From Kineosporia rhizophila (lineage in GTDB: Bacteria; Actinomycetota; Actinomycetes; Actinomycetales; Kineosporiaceae): a stretch of DNA of 64,000 nt. A program made the translations under genes and the position numbers. This document shows positions 8,783 through 17,693 of the stretch, in pieces (the stretch's first letter is position 1; each line of letters opens with the position of its first letter). The DNA lies in assembly GCF_021277265.1 (NCBI RefSeq), contig NZ_JAJSOH010000001.1, positions 496,001-560,000 of the forward strand, given 5' to 3'. The notes under the pieces are model-generated. The model was given only the letters and a program-made list of their open reading frames with translations. It was not told the DNA's origin and ran no database searches.

Positions 8783-10156
8783 ATGCGCTGGCGGCTCACC
8801 CTGCTGGTCGCGGCCACCACCTCCGCGGTGGTCCTGGCCTTCCTGATCCCGCTGACCCTGCTGCTGCGCTCGCTGGCCGAGGAACGCACGCTCGCCACGG
8901 TCACCGCCGACGCCACCAACCTCGCGCAGATCGCCGCCAACTCCGGCGCCGCCGGGGCCGCGGCCGAGCTGGAGAACACCGACGACCCGCTGGGCACGGT
9001 GTCGGTCTACCTGCCCGACGGTGACGTGCTCGGGGCCAAGGCCGACGACGCCGCGAACCTCGGCAAGGCCCTGAAGGGGCTGGCCTTCACCAGCCGCGAC
9101 GACGGCCGGGCGGTGGTCTACGCGCCGGTGCGCACCACCGAGGGCACCTACGTGGTGCGTACCGAGGTCAGCGGCGACGAGCTGCACCGCGGGGTGGGCC
9201 GGGCCAGCTGGATCCTCGGCGCCCTGGGCACCCTGCTGCTGGCCCTTTCGGTCGGCGCGGCCGACACCCTGGCCCGAAGACTCAGCGACCCGATCAAGGA
9301 CCTGGCCGCCGCGGCCGACTCGATCCGCGACGGGCGCCTGGACATCCGCAGTCCCGAGCACGGCCCGCCCGAGGTGGTGGCCATGGCCGGGGCGCTGAAC
9401 CGGCTCTCGGCCCGGATCGAGCAGCTGCTGATCTCGGAACGCGAGTCGGTGGCCGACCTGTCGCACCGGCTGCGGACCCCGGTCACCGCGCTGCGCCTGG
9501 ACGTGGAGAGCATCTCCGACCCGGAGCTGGCCCAGCGCATCGAGGAGCACGTGGCCACCCTCGAGCGCACGGTGAACGCGGTGGTGCAGGACGCCCGGCG
9601 CCCGGTCAAGGCCAACGTCACCTCGCGCACCGACGTGGCCGCGCTGGTCGGCGAGCGGGTGGCGTTCTGGTCGGCGCTGGCCGACGAGCAGGGCCGGTCG
9701 CTGCGCACCTGGCTGCCGAGCCGGCCCACCTGGGCCCGGATCGACTCGGTGGAGCTCACCGACGTGGTCGACGTGCTGATCGACAACGTGTTCGCGCACA
9801 CCGAAGAGGGTGTGCCGCTGGAGGTCACGGTCAACACCAACGCGGCGCACGAGATCGTGCTGGCCGTGCAGGACGGCGGCCCCGGCCTGCCCGGTGCCGA
9901 CGTGGTGGCCCGCGGGCACAGCAACGCCGGTTCGTCGGGGCTCGGGCTGGACATCGTCCGCCGCGCCGCGATCGCCTCCGGCGGCCGCCTCGAACTGGGC
10001 CGTTCCCGCCTCGGCGGGGCCAAGGTGCAGGTCGTGCTCAGCCCGGCCGAGACCCGCACCCGGGAGCGGATGCGCCAGCGGCGCAGTTCGGCCGGCGGCG
10101 GTCTGAGCCAGCGCATCCGCAAGCTCGCCGGGATGGGCTCGTCGCAGGCCTCGTGA
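8783..10156 (+). CDS. Membrane sensor histidine kinase
   Basis: A 457-aa HK partner of the upstream regulator. There are two membrane helices (about residues 5-30 and 142-163) enclosing an extracytoplasmic sensor region of about 110 residues, then HAMP (about 164-216) and a HisKA H-box with H228 in 'ADLSHRLRTPVTALRLD'. The catalytic ATPase domain has the N box 'LIDNVFAHTEEG', G1 'VQDGGPGLPG' and G2 'SSGLGLDIV'. The ATG at 8783 follows the regulator stop by 2 nt. The basic, Gln/Arg/Ser-rich C-terminal tail (about 415-457) is not part of the catalytic domain. Confidence 0.92.
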   Translation: MRWRLTLLVAATTSAVVLAFLIPLTLLLRSLAEERTLATVTADATNLAQIAANSGAAGAAAELENTDDPLGTVSVYLPDGDVLGAKADDAANLGKALKGLAFTSRDDGRAVVYAPVRTTEGTYVVRTEVSGDELHRGVGRASWILGALGTLLLALSVGAADTLARRLSDPIKDLAAAADSIRDGRLDIRSPEHGPPEVVAMAGALNRLSARIEQLLISERESVADLSHRLRTPVTALRLDVESISDPELAQRIEEHVATLERTVNAVVQDARRPVKANVTSRTDVAALVGERVAFWSALADEQGRSLRTWLPSRPTWARIDSVELTDVVDVLIDNVFAHTEEGVPLEVTVNTNAAHEIVLAVQDGGPGLPGADVVARGHSNAGSSGLGLDIVRRAAIASGGRLELGRSRLGGAKVQVVLSPAETRTRERMRQRRSSAGGGLSQRIRKLAGMGSSQAS

Positions 10157-10305
10157 TCGCGCGGGGTGCGGGCCCGGATCACTGACCGGACCCGCACCAC
10201 CCGCGCCGCCGAGCACTCATTCGGCTCCCCACCACACCCGTCCGTAATCGGTTTGCCACCCTCACCTGCGCTTTCACAGCTGGTTAGGGTTCATTTGACG
10301 ATTGA

Positions 10306-10875
10306 ATGACCGGCGCTTCACTTGTTTCCCGCCACTGTGTCCGCGTGCGTTCCGTGAGCCCTGACGACCGAGACCGCGGCCTGCGGGTCGCCGGCACCGT
10401 GACCGGTGCGGTCACCGCCATCACCCTCGTCGCCGTCGGCGGCACCACCGCCCTCGCGGCCTCGCAGACCCGTGAGCAGGATGCGGTGAAGGCCGCGGCC
10501 GCCCAGGCGCAGGTCCAGCAACCGGCCGCCCAGCCCACCCAGCCGGGGCAGGCGACGCCCACGGTCGAGCCCACCGGAAAGCCCAAGCACAAGAAGAAAA
10601 AGAAGACGCCGAAGCCGAAGAGCGACACCGCGGGCACCACCGCGACCTCCGGCAACTCCGGCGGGTCCGGCAGCGGCTCGGGCGGCCGGACCAGTGCCGA
10701 CGAGACCACCGCGGACACCCCGGCCACCACCAGGACGAAGACCAAGACCACCACCTCGGAGCCCGAGGCCAGCACCCCCGAAGAGACCACGACCACCACC
10801 GAGCCGGCCGAGACGACCACCACCACGGCTCCGGCCACCACCACGCCCCCGGTGGTACCCACGAGCGCGTCCTGA
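10306..10875 (+). CDS. Exported Thr/Pro/Lys-rich low-complexity protein
   Basis: A 189-aa protein with an N-terminal hydrophobic segment (about residues 27-50, signal or anchor), then Ala/Gln-rich, Lys-rich (KHKKKKK) and Thr/Glu-rich stretches with no folded domain. The stop overlaps the start of apbE (TGATG), so it belongs to the redox operon. The ATG at 10306 has no good ribosome site; GTG codons at 10345 and 10354 are alternatives. In related actinobacterial clusters this position is often held by an FMN-binding-domain protein that is flavinylated by ApbE; I see no such domain and no DxxSGAT-like flavinylation motif here. Confidence 0.6.
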   Translation: MTGASLVSRHCVRVRSVSPDDRDRGLRVAGTVTGAVTAITLVAVGGTTALAASQTREQDAVKAAAAQAQVQQPAAQPTQPGQATPTVEPTGKPKHKKKKKTPKPKSDTAGTTATSGNSGGSGSGSGGRTSADETTADTPATTRTKTKTTTSEPEASTPEETTTTTEPAETTTTTAPATTTPPVVPTSAS

Positions 10876-11918
10876 TGCCGGTGCAGGAAACGGCCGTCCG
10901 CTACGGCACCGCCCGCTGGAACGCCCTGGGCACCTACGTCGCGCTGGTGGTGTCCGACGCCGACCGGCTCGACGCCGCCCGGGCCGCCTGCGAGCGCATC
11001 CTGGCCGACGTGGACCAGGCCGCCAGCCGTTTCCGCACCGACTCCGACCTGACCCGGGCCAACCGCCACGCCGGTGAGTGGGTGGGCGTGGCCCCGCTGC
11101 TGTGCCGGGCGCTGTCCGCGGCGGTGTGGGCGGCCGATCTGACCGACGGCCTGGTCGACCCGACCCTGGGCCGTCAGCTGCTCGCTCTGGGTTACGACCG
11201 GGACATCGAAGAGCTGCGCCGGTCCATGGCGGCCGGGCAGTCGATCGACTCCACGGTCACCCCCGGGATGGTCTCCACCGACCCGGCCCGGGCCTCCTTC
11301 CCGGCCCGCACCGGCGCCTGGCGGGAGATCGAGATCGACCCGCAGGGTGCAGTGCGGGTGCCCAGCGACGTCTCGCTCGACCTCGGTGCGACCGGCAAGG
11401 CGTTCGCCGCCGACCTGATCGCCGGCACGGTGCCCGCGCTGGCCGATACTGACCTGGTGATCAGCCTGGGCGGTGACATCGCGGTCGGTCTGCGGCCGGA
11501 CACGGAGCCCGGTACCCATCCCTGGCGGGTCTCGGTCACCGAGCTGCCCGAGGTCCCCCAGCCCCTAGGGGGCCGGGAGGTGCCCCCAGCGGCCGGGCCG
11601 GGCAGCGAGGTCGTGGTGATCCACGAGGGCGGCCTGGCCACCTCGTCGGTGCTGGCCCGCCGCTGGTACCAGGACGGCGACCGGCACCACCTGCTCGACC
11701 CGCGCACCGGCCGCCCGGTCGAGGAGGCCTTCCGCACGGTCACCGCCTGCGGCTGCTCCTGCGTCGAGGCCAACGCGATCAGCACCTCCTCGATCGTGCG
11801 CGGTGCGGCGGCGCTGGCCTGGCTGGAGGCCGAGGACGTGGCGGCCCGGCTGGTCGCCGCCGACGGCACGGTGCACCGGGTGGCCGGCTGGCCCGAGAAC
11901 CTCGCCGTGAGCGCATGA
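10875..11918 (+). CDS. apbE: ApbE-family FAD:protein FMN transferase
   Basis: A 347-aa ApbE-type enzyme. It attaches FMN from FAD to a Thr/Ser of a target flavoprotein using Mg2+. Seen are the family hallmarks 'DLGATGKAFAADLIA' (about residue 171), 'VISLGGDIAVGL' (about 193) and a C-terminal 'ANAISTSSIV'-like segment near the Asp/Thr metal site. There is no clear signal peptide, so it may act in the cytoplasm or be exported another way. The start overlaps the preceding gene by 1 nt and the stop overlaps the next gene by 4 nt. The flavinylated substrate is not obvious in the neighbourhood. Confidence 0.88.
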   Translation: MPVQETAVRYGTARWNALGTYVALVVSDADRLDAARAACERILADVDQAASRFRTDSDLTRANRHAGEWVGVAPLLCRALSAAVWAADLTDGLVDPTLGRQLLALGYDRDIEELRRSMAAGQSIDSTVTPGMVSTDPARASFPARTGAWREIEIDPQGAVRVPSDVSLDLGATGKAFAADLIAGTVPALADTDLVISLGGDIAVGLRPDTEPGTHPWRVSVTELPEVPQPLGGREVPPAAGPGSEVVVIHEGGLATSSVLARRWYQDGDRHHLLDPRTGRPVEEAFRTVTACGCSCVEANAISTSSIVRGAAALAWLEAEDVAARLVAADGTVHRVAGWPENLAVSA

Positions 11919-12565
11919 GCCCCGACTTCTTCACCGAGGCCTTCCAGGACGACCGTCTGCTCTGGTTCCTGAACCGCGGCACCGGCGTGATCCTGCTGGT
12001 GCTGATGACCGGCTCGGTCTGCCTCGGGGTGCTCTCCACGGTCCGCGCCTCGTCGGTGTTCTGGCCGCGCTTCGTCACCCAGCAACTGCACCGCAACCTG
12101 TCCCTGCTCTCGGTCGCCCTGCTGATCGCGCACGCCGCCCTGGCGGTGATCGACGAGTTCGTGAACATCCGCTGGTGGGACGTGCTGATCCCGTTCCTCG
12201 GCGAGTACGAACCGCTCTGGCTGGGTCTGGGCACGCTGTCCACCGACCTGGTGATCGTCACCGTGCTCACCGGCCTGTCCCGCACCCGGTTCCGTTCCCG
12301 CACCTGGCGCGCCATCCACCTCACCTCCTACCTGGGCTGGGCCGCGGGCCTGGTGCACGGGTTCGGGATCGGCACCGACAGCCGCGAGACGTGGTCGGTG
12401 GGGATCAGCGTGGCCTGCGTGGGTCTGGTCGCCGGGGCGATCGCCGTGCGGCTGAGCACGCTGGGCCAGGAGAAGCAGCTGGAGCGCCGCTCCGAGTCCC
12501 GCCGGCCCACCGGTTCGGGCTACGAACCGGCCCAGAGCCGACGCAGCCGCAGGAGGAACCGATGA
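11915..12565 (+). CDS. Ferric-reductase-like transmembrane cytochrome b
   Basis: A 216-aa membrane protein with about six helices and the ferric-reductase-like transmembrane pattern. His residues suited to b-heme binding occur in successive helices, for example 'QQLHRNLSLL', 'LLIAHAALAV', 'WRAIHLTSYL' and 'AAGLVHGFGIG'. It probably moves electrons across the membrane between the NuoF-like flavoprotein and an exported acceptor. The C-terminal 40 residues are Arg-rich and cytoplasmic. It overlaps apbE upstream and the NuoF-like gene downstream by 4 nt each (ATGA), giving a tightly coupled operon. Confidence 0.82.
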   Translation: MSPDFFTEAFQDDRLLWFLNRGTGVILLVLMTGSVCLGVLSTVRASSVFWPRFVTQQLHRNLSLLSVALLIAHAALAVIDEFVNIRWWDVLIPFLGEYEPLWLGLGTLSTDLVIVTVLTGLSRTRFRSRTWRAIHLTSYLGWAAGLVHGFGIGTDSRETWSVGISVACVGLVAGAIAVRLSTLGQEKQLERRSESRRPTGSGYEPAQSRRSRRRNR

Positions 12566-13812
12566 CGCATTCGCTGCTGGAAGCCGGTTTCCACGGCGAG
12601 GTCTCGGTGCTCGACGGGCCGCTGCTGCTGCGCGGTCTGGACGTCGGGCCCGACCTGCCCGAGCACCGGCGGTTGTGGCGTGAGCCGGCCCCCCGCACGG
12701 CGGCCCAGCTGGTCGACCTGAGCTGGAAGATCGGGCTGACCGGGCGCGGCGGGGCGGAGTTCCCGTTCGCCCGCAAGCTGCAGGCCGCGCACGAGTCGGG
12801 GCGCAAGCGGGAGCTGGTGGTGAACTGCTCCGAGGGTGAGCCGGCCAGCGCGAAAGACAGTGCGCTGATGCTGGCTGCGCCGCACCTGGTGCTCGACGGG
12901 GCCCAGTTGCTGGCCGAGGCGCTGGAGATCACCCACGTGCACGTCTCGGTGCCGGGTGAGCGGCCGAGTGTGGTGGCGGCGGCCAAGGCGGCGATCCGCG
13001 AACGGCGACGCGGGCGTAAGGCGGTTGCGTTCGAGCTGCACACCACCAGCGGCGGTTTCGTGGGTGGGCAGGCGCGGGCGGTGCTGGAGATGGTGTCCGG
13101 GCGGGACAATCTGCCGGTCACCGCGAAGGAGCCGGAGGCGATCTCGGGGTTGCGGGGGCGCCCGACCATGCTTTCCAACGCCGAGACTCTGGCGCATCTG
13201 GCCGCGGTGAGTGATCTGGGGCCGGAGGCCTATGCGGCGTGGGGCACACCGGCCGAGCCCGGCACCCGGCTGCTGTCGATCTCGGCCGACGGCCCGGGCG
13301 GCCTGGTCATCGAGGCGCCCTACGGGGTTCCGCTGGCCGAACTGCTCAGCTTCTGCGGCTACGACCCGGCCCGGCCCCTGCTGCTGGGTGGCTACCACGG
13401 CACCTGGCTGGCCCCCTACCAGGTCACCAACTGCACGCTGAGCAGCACCGACCTGGCCCGCTTCGGGGCCCGGCTGGGCGCCGGGGTGCTGTTGCCGATG
13501 CTGCCCGGCGACTGCCCGCTGAGCTACACCGCGCAGATCGTCGACTACCTGGCCCAGCAGCGGGCCAAGCGCTGCGGCCCGTGCACCAACGGTCTGCCCG
13601 CCCTGGCCGCGGCCTGCATCCGGCTGCCCGGGGTGCGCTCGCGGCGCGAGTCGGCCGACCTGGTGCGGCGTCTGCAGGAACTGACCGGGCTGGTCACCGG
13701 GCGCGGCGCCTGCGCCCACCCCGACGGTACGGCCCGCCTGGTCAGTTCCATGCTCGACACCTTCGCCCCCGAGATCGAGAACCACGTGGACGGGTACTGC
13801 CACTACGCCTGA
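12562..13812 (+). CDS. NuoF-like NADH/flavoprotein oxidoreductase
   Basis: A 416-aa protein resembling the 51-kDa NADH-binding subunit of complex I (NuoF) as a stand-alone enzyme. The FMN/NADH region has 'GLTGRGGAEFPFARKL' and 'VVNCSEGEPASAKDS' (about residues 64-105), followed by an SLBB-like region (about 235-290). The C-terminal iron-sulfur helix bundle has 'RCGPCTNG', a later Cys in 'AACIRL' and another in 'GRGACAH'. The ATG at 12562 has a strong AGGAGGAACC site. It likely feeds electrons from NADH into the membrane cytochrome encoded just upstream; it is not accompanied by other complex I genes. Confidence 0.82.
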   Translation: MTHSLLEAGFHGEVSVLDGPLLLRGLDVGPDLPEHRRLWREPAPRTAAQLVDLSWKIGLTGRGGAEFPFARKLQAAHESGRKRELVVNCSEGEPASAKDSALMLAAPHLVLDGAQLLAEALEITHVHVSVPGERPSVVAAAKAAIRERRRGRKAVAFELHTTSGGFVGGQARAVLEMVSGRDNLPVTAKEPEAISGLRGRPTMLSNAETLAHLAAVSDLGPEAYAAWGTPAEPGTRLLSISADGPGGLVIEAPYGVPLAELLSFCGYDPARPLLLGGYHGTWLAPYQVTNCTLSSTDLARFGARLGAGVLLPMLPGDCPLSYTAQIVDYLAQQRAKRCGPCTNGLPALAAACIRLPGVRSRRESADLVRRLQELTGLVTGRGACAHPDGTARLVSSMLDTFAPEIENHVDGYCHYA

Positions 13813-13815
13813 GCT

Positions 13816-14607
13816 TCAGGTCAGCAGCAGCTCCCAGGTTCCGGCCCAGACCCCGGCGGCGGTCGCCAGCACCGCCACGGCCACTCCGCCCAGCACCACC
13901 AGCGCGTCGCCGCGGCCGAACACCGACCGGCGGGCCCAGGTGCGCGGGGCATCCACCCCGAAACCGCGGGCCTCCATCGTGGTCGCCAGCACGGTGCCCC
14001 GCCGGATCGCGATCACCAGCAGCGCGAACACCTGACCGGCGAACTGCCTCGGGCCGTGGTCGAGCCCGCGGGCCCGCCGGGCCATGGTCAGCGTCTGCCA
14101 CTCCTGGGCCAGCAGCCCGACCAGGCGCAGCGAGGCAAGTGCCGAGAGCACGAAACGGTGTGGCAGGCGCAGGTTCTGGGAGAGCGAGTCGGCCAGGTCG
14201 GTCGGGTCGGTGGTGGCCAGCAGCACCACCCCGGGCAGTCCGATGGCCAGGATCCGCAGGGTGATCGCGATGGCCGAGGTGAGCGAGCCGTCGGTGACCG
14301 TCACCGGCCCCAGCCCCAGCAGGGTGCTGCCACTGTCCACCCCGAAGAACAGGGTCAGGATGCCCGCCGGGATCGCCCCGAGCAGGATGATCCAGCTGGC
14401 ACGGAACAGCTTTCGCGGGCCGAGGCCGCACCACGGCAGGGCCGCCAGTTCCAGCGCCAGGGCCACCCCGGCCGTGACCGGGTCGACGGTGAGAATCAGC
14501 GCCACCGAGATCACCGAAGCCACGGCCAGTTTCGCGGCCGGGTTGGCCCGGCCGATCGGCGCGGTCGAGGCCTCGCGCTGATCGAGGCCGTTCAGCAGCA
14601 GACTCAC
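13816..14607 (-). CDS. ecfT: ECF transporter T component (EcfT)
   Basis: A 263-aa integral membrane protein with about six helices and the two Ala-Arg-Gly coupling motifs of EcfT ('ARRARGL' and 'MEARGFG'), which transmit ATPase movement to the S component. It is the last gene of the ecfS-ecfAA-ecfT operon and overlaps the ATPase gene by 4 nt. It stops 4 nt from the convergent NuoF-like gene. Confidence 0.9.
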   Translation of the reverse strand: MSLLLNGLDQREASTAPIGRANPAAKLAVASVISVALILTVDPVTAGVALALELAALPWCGLGPRKLFRASWIILLGAIPAGILTLFFGVDSGSTLLGLGPVTVTDGSLTSAIAITLRILAIGLPGVVLLATTDPTDLADSLSQNLRLPHRFVLSALASLRLVGLLAQEWQTLTMARRARGLDHGPRQFAGQVFALLVIAIRRGTVLATTMEARGFGVDAPRTWARRSVFGRGDALVVLGGVAVAVLATAAGVWAGTWELLLT

Positions 14608-16145
14608 AGCGTCACCACCGATCCGTGCCCGGCCAGCACCTTCACCAGCTCGTCGTCGTGCGTCGCGGCCACCACCGCCCGGCCCTCCCCGAGCAGCTCC
14701 ACCAGCAGAGCCGCGAGTTCCGCCCAGGTGCGGGCGTCCTGGCCGAAAGTCGGCTCGTCGAGCACCAGCACGTCCGGTGCAGTGGCCAGCACCGTCGCCA
14801 CCGAAAGCCGCCGCTGCTCACCCCCGGAGAGGGTGTACGGGTTGGCGCGGGCAAGATGGTCCAGCCGCAGTCGTTCGAGCAGATCACCACCAAAGGACGT
14901 TTGTGGCGGGCGATGTTTCCGGAAGCGCCTTTTGTGTTGGGCGGCCACCCGTTCCGGGCCCACGGCCAGCTCCTGCGCCACCGTCGGGGCGACGAACTGG
15001 TGCTGGGGATCCTGGAACACGGTCCCGATCCGGCTCACCAACTGCCCGGCCCGCCAGGTGTGGGGCTGCGGCCCGGCGCCTTTGGCCAGCTCCTCCGAGG
15101 CGGCCAGGCTGCCCCCGGCCGGAGCCGTGAGCCCGGCCAGGGCCAGAGCCAGGGTGGACTTGCCCGCGCCGTTGGCCCCCGTGATCGCCAGGGCCCGGCC
15201 GGCCTGCACCACCAGATCCACGTCCCGGACCGGCGGGTGCTCCTGACCAGGCCGCCGGGCCGCCAGCCCTCGGGCCGTCAGCAGTGCCACCCCCGTGCCC
15301 ACAGCGTTCCCCGAGACAGCAGCGGCAGCCGCGTCGACCCGTCCATTGTCTGGCTTTTCGGCCCCGAAGCCCTCCGGTACCCATACCCCGGCCGCCGCCA
15401 GCGAACGTCCTTGCTCTGTGAAAACCCGCCCGGGCTCGCCCTCGGCCCGCACCCCGCCGCCCGGCTCCAGCACGATCACCCGGTCGACCAGCGAGAGCCA
15501 GGGCTGCACCCGGTGCTCGATCAGCACGCAGCCCGCGCCGGTCATCTCCAGCACCGTGGCGATGGTGCGCCTGACCTGCTCGGCGCCCTCCGGATCGAGC
15601 ATCGCCGTCGGCTCGTCGAGCAGCAGCAACCCCGGCCCGAGCGCCAGCACCCCGGCCAAGGCCAGCCGCTGACGTTCACCGCCGGACAACTGGCCGGTCG
15701 AATGCCCCACCGGATAAGGGAATCCGACCCCGTCGAGGGCCTTGTGCACCTTCGGCCAGATCTCGGACTCCGGCACCGCGTGGTTCTCCAGACCGAACGC
15801 CACGTCGTCGCCGCACCGCGCCAGCACGGTCTGAGCCTGCGGGTCCTGCAGCAGCAGCCCGGTCACCGCATGACCGTCACGCACCGCCTCCTGCCGGGCC
15901 TGCCGAGTGGGCACGCCGTCGAACAGCAGCGTGCCCTCCTCGTCGCCGCCCGACTCCTCCGGATCCAGCAGACCCGCCAGCCCGGCCAGCAGCGTCGACT
16001 TGCCCGCGCCGCTGGCCCCCAGCAGCATCACCCGCTCCCCCGGCTCGATCCGCAGATCCAGCCCACGCACCGCCCAGGCCTTGCGGGTGGAGTGCCGCCA
16101 GCCCCAGCCCCGCGCCTCGACCAGCGCGGGACGCACGTCAGACAC
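14604..16145 (-). CDS. Fused double ECF ATPase (EcfA-EcfA')
   Basis: A 513-aa protein containing two ABC ATPase domains in one chain (about residues 1-235 and 275-505). Each has a Walker A ('GASGAGKST' and 'GANGAGKST'), a signature ('LSGGERQRLALAG' and 'LSGGEQRRLSVAT') and a Walker B ('LLLLDEPTAMLD' and 'VLVLDEPTFGQD'). It powers vitamin uptake with EcfT and EcfS. The fusion replaces the usual EcfA1/EcfA2 pair. It overlaps ecfS by 8 nt. The TPP riboswitch of the operon points to thiamine or its pyrimidine precursor as substrate. Confidence 0.92.
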   Translation of the reverse strand: MSDVRPALVEARGWGWRHSTRKAWAVRGLDLRIEPGERVMLLGASGAGKSTLLAGLAGLLDPEESGGDEEGTLLFDGVPTRQARQEAVRDGHAVTGLLLQDPQAQTVLARCGDDVAFGLENHAVPESEIWPKVHKALDGVGFPYPVGHSTGQLSGGERQRLALAGVLALGPGLLLLDEPTAMLDPEGAEQVRRTIATVLEMTGAGCVLIEHRVQPWLSLVDRVIVLEPGGGVRAEGEPGRVFTEQGRSLAAAGVWVPEGFGAEKPDNGRVDAAAAAVSGNAVGTGVALLTARGLAARRPGQEHPPVRDVDLVVQAGRALAITGANGAGKSTLALALAGLTAPAGGSLAASEELAKGAGPQPHTWRAGQLVSRIGTVFQDPQHQFVAPTVAQELAVGPERVAAQHKRRFRKHRPPQTSFGGDLLERLRLDHLARANPYTLSGGEQRRLSVATVLATAPDVLVLDEPTFGQDARTWAELAALLVELLGEGRAVVAATHDDELVKVLAGHGSVVTL

Positions 16146-16908
16146 GTTCGGCAGTCCGGCCCGAAGCCAGCGGGGCCAGCGCTCCGGTGCGGGCCAGGGC
16201 CTGGGTGAGCAGCCACGACCCGAGCCCGGCGATCACCACGCCGGAAGCGGCGGCGACCCCGATGTAGGCCAGTTTGGTGCCGGCCCCCAGCTCCGGGTAG
16301 TAGATCAACGTGTCCAGCATGCCCACGGCAACGCCGGCCCCGGCCCCGGCCAGCAGCGCGGTGACCAGGCCGTAGCTGCGGTAGAGCAGCAGCGCGAACA
16401 CCACCTCGGCGCCCATCCCCTCGACCAGGCCGTACCAGACCGTGCTGAAGCCCCACTCGTTGCCGACCAGCGCCGACAGCGACGCCGCCACCAGCTCGGT
16501 GTAGACCCCGGCGCCCGGACGCCGGACAACCAGCGCACCGAGCACCGCCGGGAACAGCCACATGCCCACGACCAGGGCAGACGCCGGCGGAACGAGGGCG
16601 TCGCGCAGCGGGGTGGAGGCCACGTTCCAGGCCGCGAAGATCAGCCCGCTGGCCACCCCGAGCACGCTGGCCACCACGATGTCGACCACCCGCCAACGTC
16701 CGGCCCGGGCGGTGGAGGCGGCCACCGCAACGCCGGCCATGCCCACGAACAGTGCGACCGGCAGGGTCAGGTCGGCCAGCGGGGTCCCGAACAGGCTCAC
16801 GCCGTCGGGTAGACCGATCAGGTAGATGATCACGCCCACCACCACCGAGCCGGCCGCGATGATCAGGCGGGGTCCGTTCCAGGGCCCAGCGCTTACGTTG
16901 GTGCTCAT
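16138..16908 (-). CDS. ykoE: YkoE-like ECF substrate-binding (S) component
   Basis: A 256-aa hydrophobic protein with about six helices and a YkoE-like pattern ('FAAWNV', '[28 protein letters not shown]'). YkoE-type S components take up thiamine or hydroxymethylpyrimidine. I prefer the ATG at 16908 because GGAGGAA lies upstream at fitting distance, whereas the ATG at 16926 has no ribosome site. It is the first gene of the ECF operon and is directly preceded by a TPP riboswitch. Confidence 0.88.
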   Translation of the reverse strand: MSTNVSAGPWNGPRLIIAAGSVVVGVIIYLIGLPDGVSLFGTPLADLTLPVALFVGMAGVAVAASTARAGRWRVVDIVVASVLGVASGLIFAAWNVASTPLRDALVPPASALVVGMWLFPAVLGALVVRRPGAGVYTELVAASLSALVGNEWGFSTVWYGLVEGMGAEVVFALLLYRSYGLVTALLAGAGAGVAVGMLDTLIYYPELGAGTKLAYIGVAAASGVVIAGLGSWLLTQALARTGALAPLASGRTAERV

Positions 16909-16971
16909 GCGAGGTTCCTCCGTCATCGGAGGGGGGCCGCCCGCCGGGTGGGCAGACGGCCGAGGACAGCT

Positions 16972-17058
16972 CGACTCCCTTCGCCGGCATGACCCGGATC
17001 AGGTTCGAGGGTCTGCGGTCACCCGCACTCTCAGCGCCCCTTCTGGCGCTCCCCTGTC
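16972..17058 (-). ncRNA. TPP riboswitch (THI element)
   Basis: Read on the minus strand, the region has the conserved TPP-aptamer blocks in order: ACAGGGGAGC, GCTGAGAGTGCGG, GACCGCAGACCCTC, AACCTGATCCGGGTCATGCC and CGAAGGGAG. It ends about 60 nt before the YkoE-like start. Thiamine pyrophosphate binding is expected to lower expression of the ECF operon. Confidence 0.95.
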
Positions 17059-17171
17059 GCACCGGTGACGTTACACCTACTCAGCGGTCAGCGTGATCCC
17101 GGATCCGCAATCGGTGATCCACTCTCCGTCACCTCTAGGACGGAGAGGTACTCGTCTGTCACGCTGGTGCA

Positions 17172-17324
17172 GTGATCTTCCGGATGCTGCGCAGCACCAC
17201 CCAGTCCGGCAGCGGGCCGAGCCCGCTCGCCCGGCTGCTCGCCCTGCTGCTGCTCATCGGCATGCTCGGGATCACCGCGCCGGTACTCGTCCCGGTCCTG
17301 CGCTGGGTGATCAACCTGCTGTGA
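17172..17324 (+). CDS. Small membrane protein, 50 aa
   Basis: GTG at 17172 (ATG at 17184 as alternative) to TGA at 17324. The N-terminus is polar and Arg/Ser-rich, followed by a hydrophobic helix 'LARLLALLLLIGMLGITAPV' and a second short hydrophobic C-terminus ending WVINLL. No family is recognised. It lies about 90 nt upstream of the DUF4235 gene on the same strand, and the two may be co-transcribed. The call is based on coding-like composition and hydrophobic pattern only. Confidence 0.45.
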   Translation: MIFRMLRSTTQSGSGPSPLARLLALLLLIGMLGITAPVLVPVLRWVINLL

Positions 17325-17415
17325 CAATGCCCCCGACAATGCCTCGCCCGGACATCTGGGCCAGGATTGACCCGAAGGTCCGGACGTAAGCGGCGCGGTG
17401 AAGGAGATCAGGCAG

Positions 17416-17691
17416 ATGAACTCGGTGATGTGGAAGGTCCTGTCGGCGGCCTCCGCCATCGCGGCGGCCCAGGCGGCCAACCAGACGCTCAACATCATCT
17501 GGAAGGGCGCCACCGGTGGTCAGCCGCCGACCGTGCCCGAGGACCCGGAGACCACCTGGAAAGAGGCGATCGCCTGGGCCGCGCTGTCCGGTGCGATCAT
17601 GGGCGTGGCCCGGATGTTCGCCACCCGCAAGGCGGCGGCGTACTACGTGAAGTCCACCGGCACCATGCCCAAGGCCCTGATCCGGGACTGA
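17416..17691 (+). CDS. DUF4235 small membrane protein
   Basis: A 91-aa protein of the DUF4235 type common in actinobacteria. It has two hydrophobic segments (residues about 5-25 and 55-72) separated by a polar 'TGGQPPTVPEDPETTWKEA' loop. The ATG at 17416 has GGAG upstream; an in-frame GTG at 17398 is possible. The function of the family is unknown. It ends 2 nt before the methyltransferase start. Confidence 0.75.
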   Translation: MNSVMWKVLSAASAIAAAQAANQTLNIIWKGATGGQPPTVPEDPETTWKEAIAWAALSGAIMGVARMFATRKAAAYYVKSTGTMPKALIRD

Positions 17692-17693
17692 AA

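Noticed and set aside
8777..10216. 479-codon minus-strand frame opposite the histidine kinase
   Set aside because: Antisense shadow; the kinase has full motifs.
12520..13803. 427-codon minus-strand frame opposite the NuoF-like gene
   Set aside because: Antisense shadow with low-complexity Gly/Arg/Gln composition.
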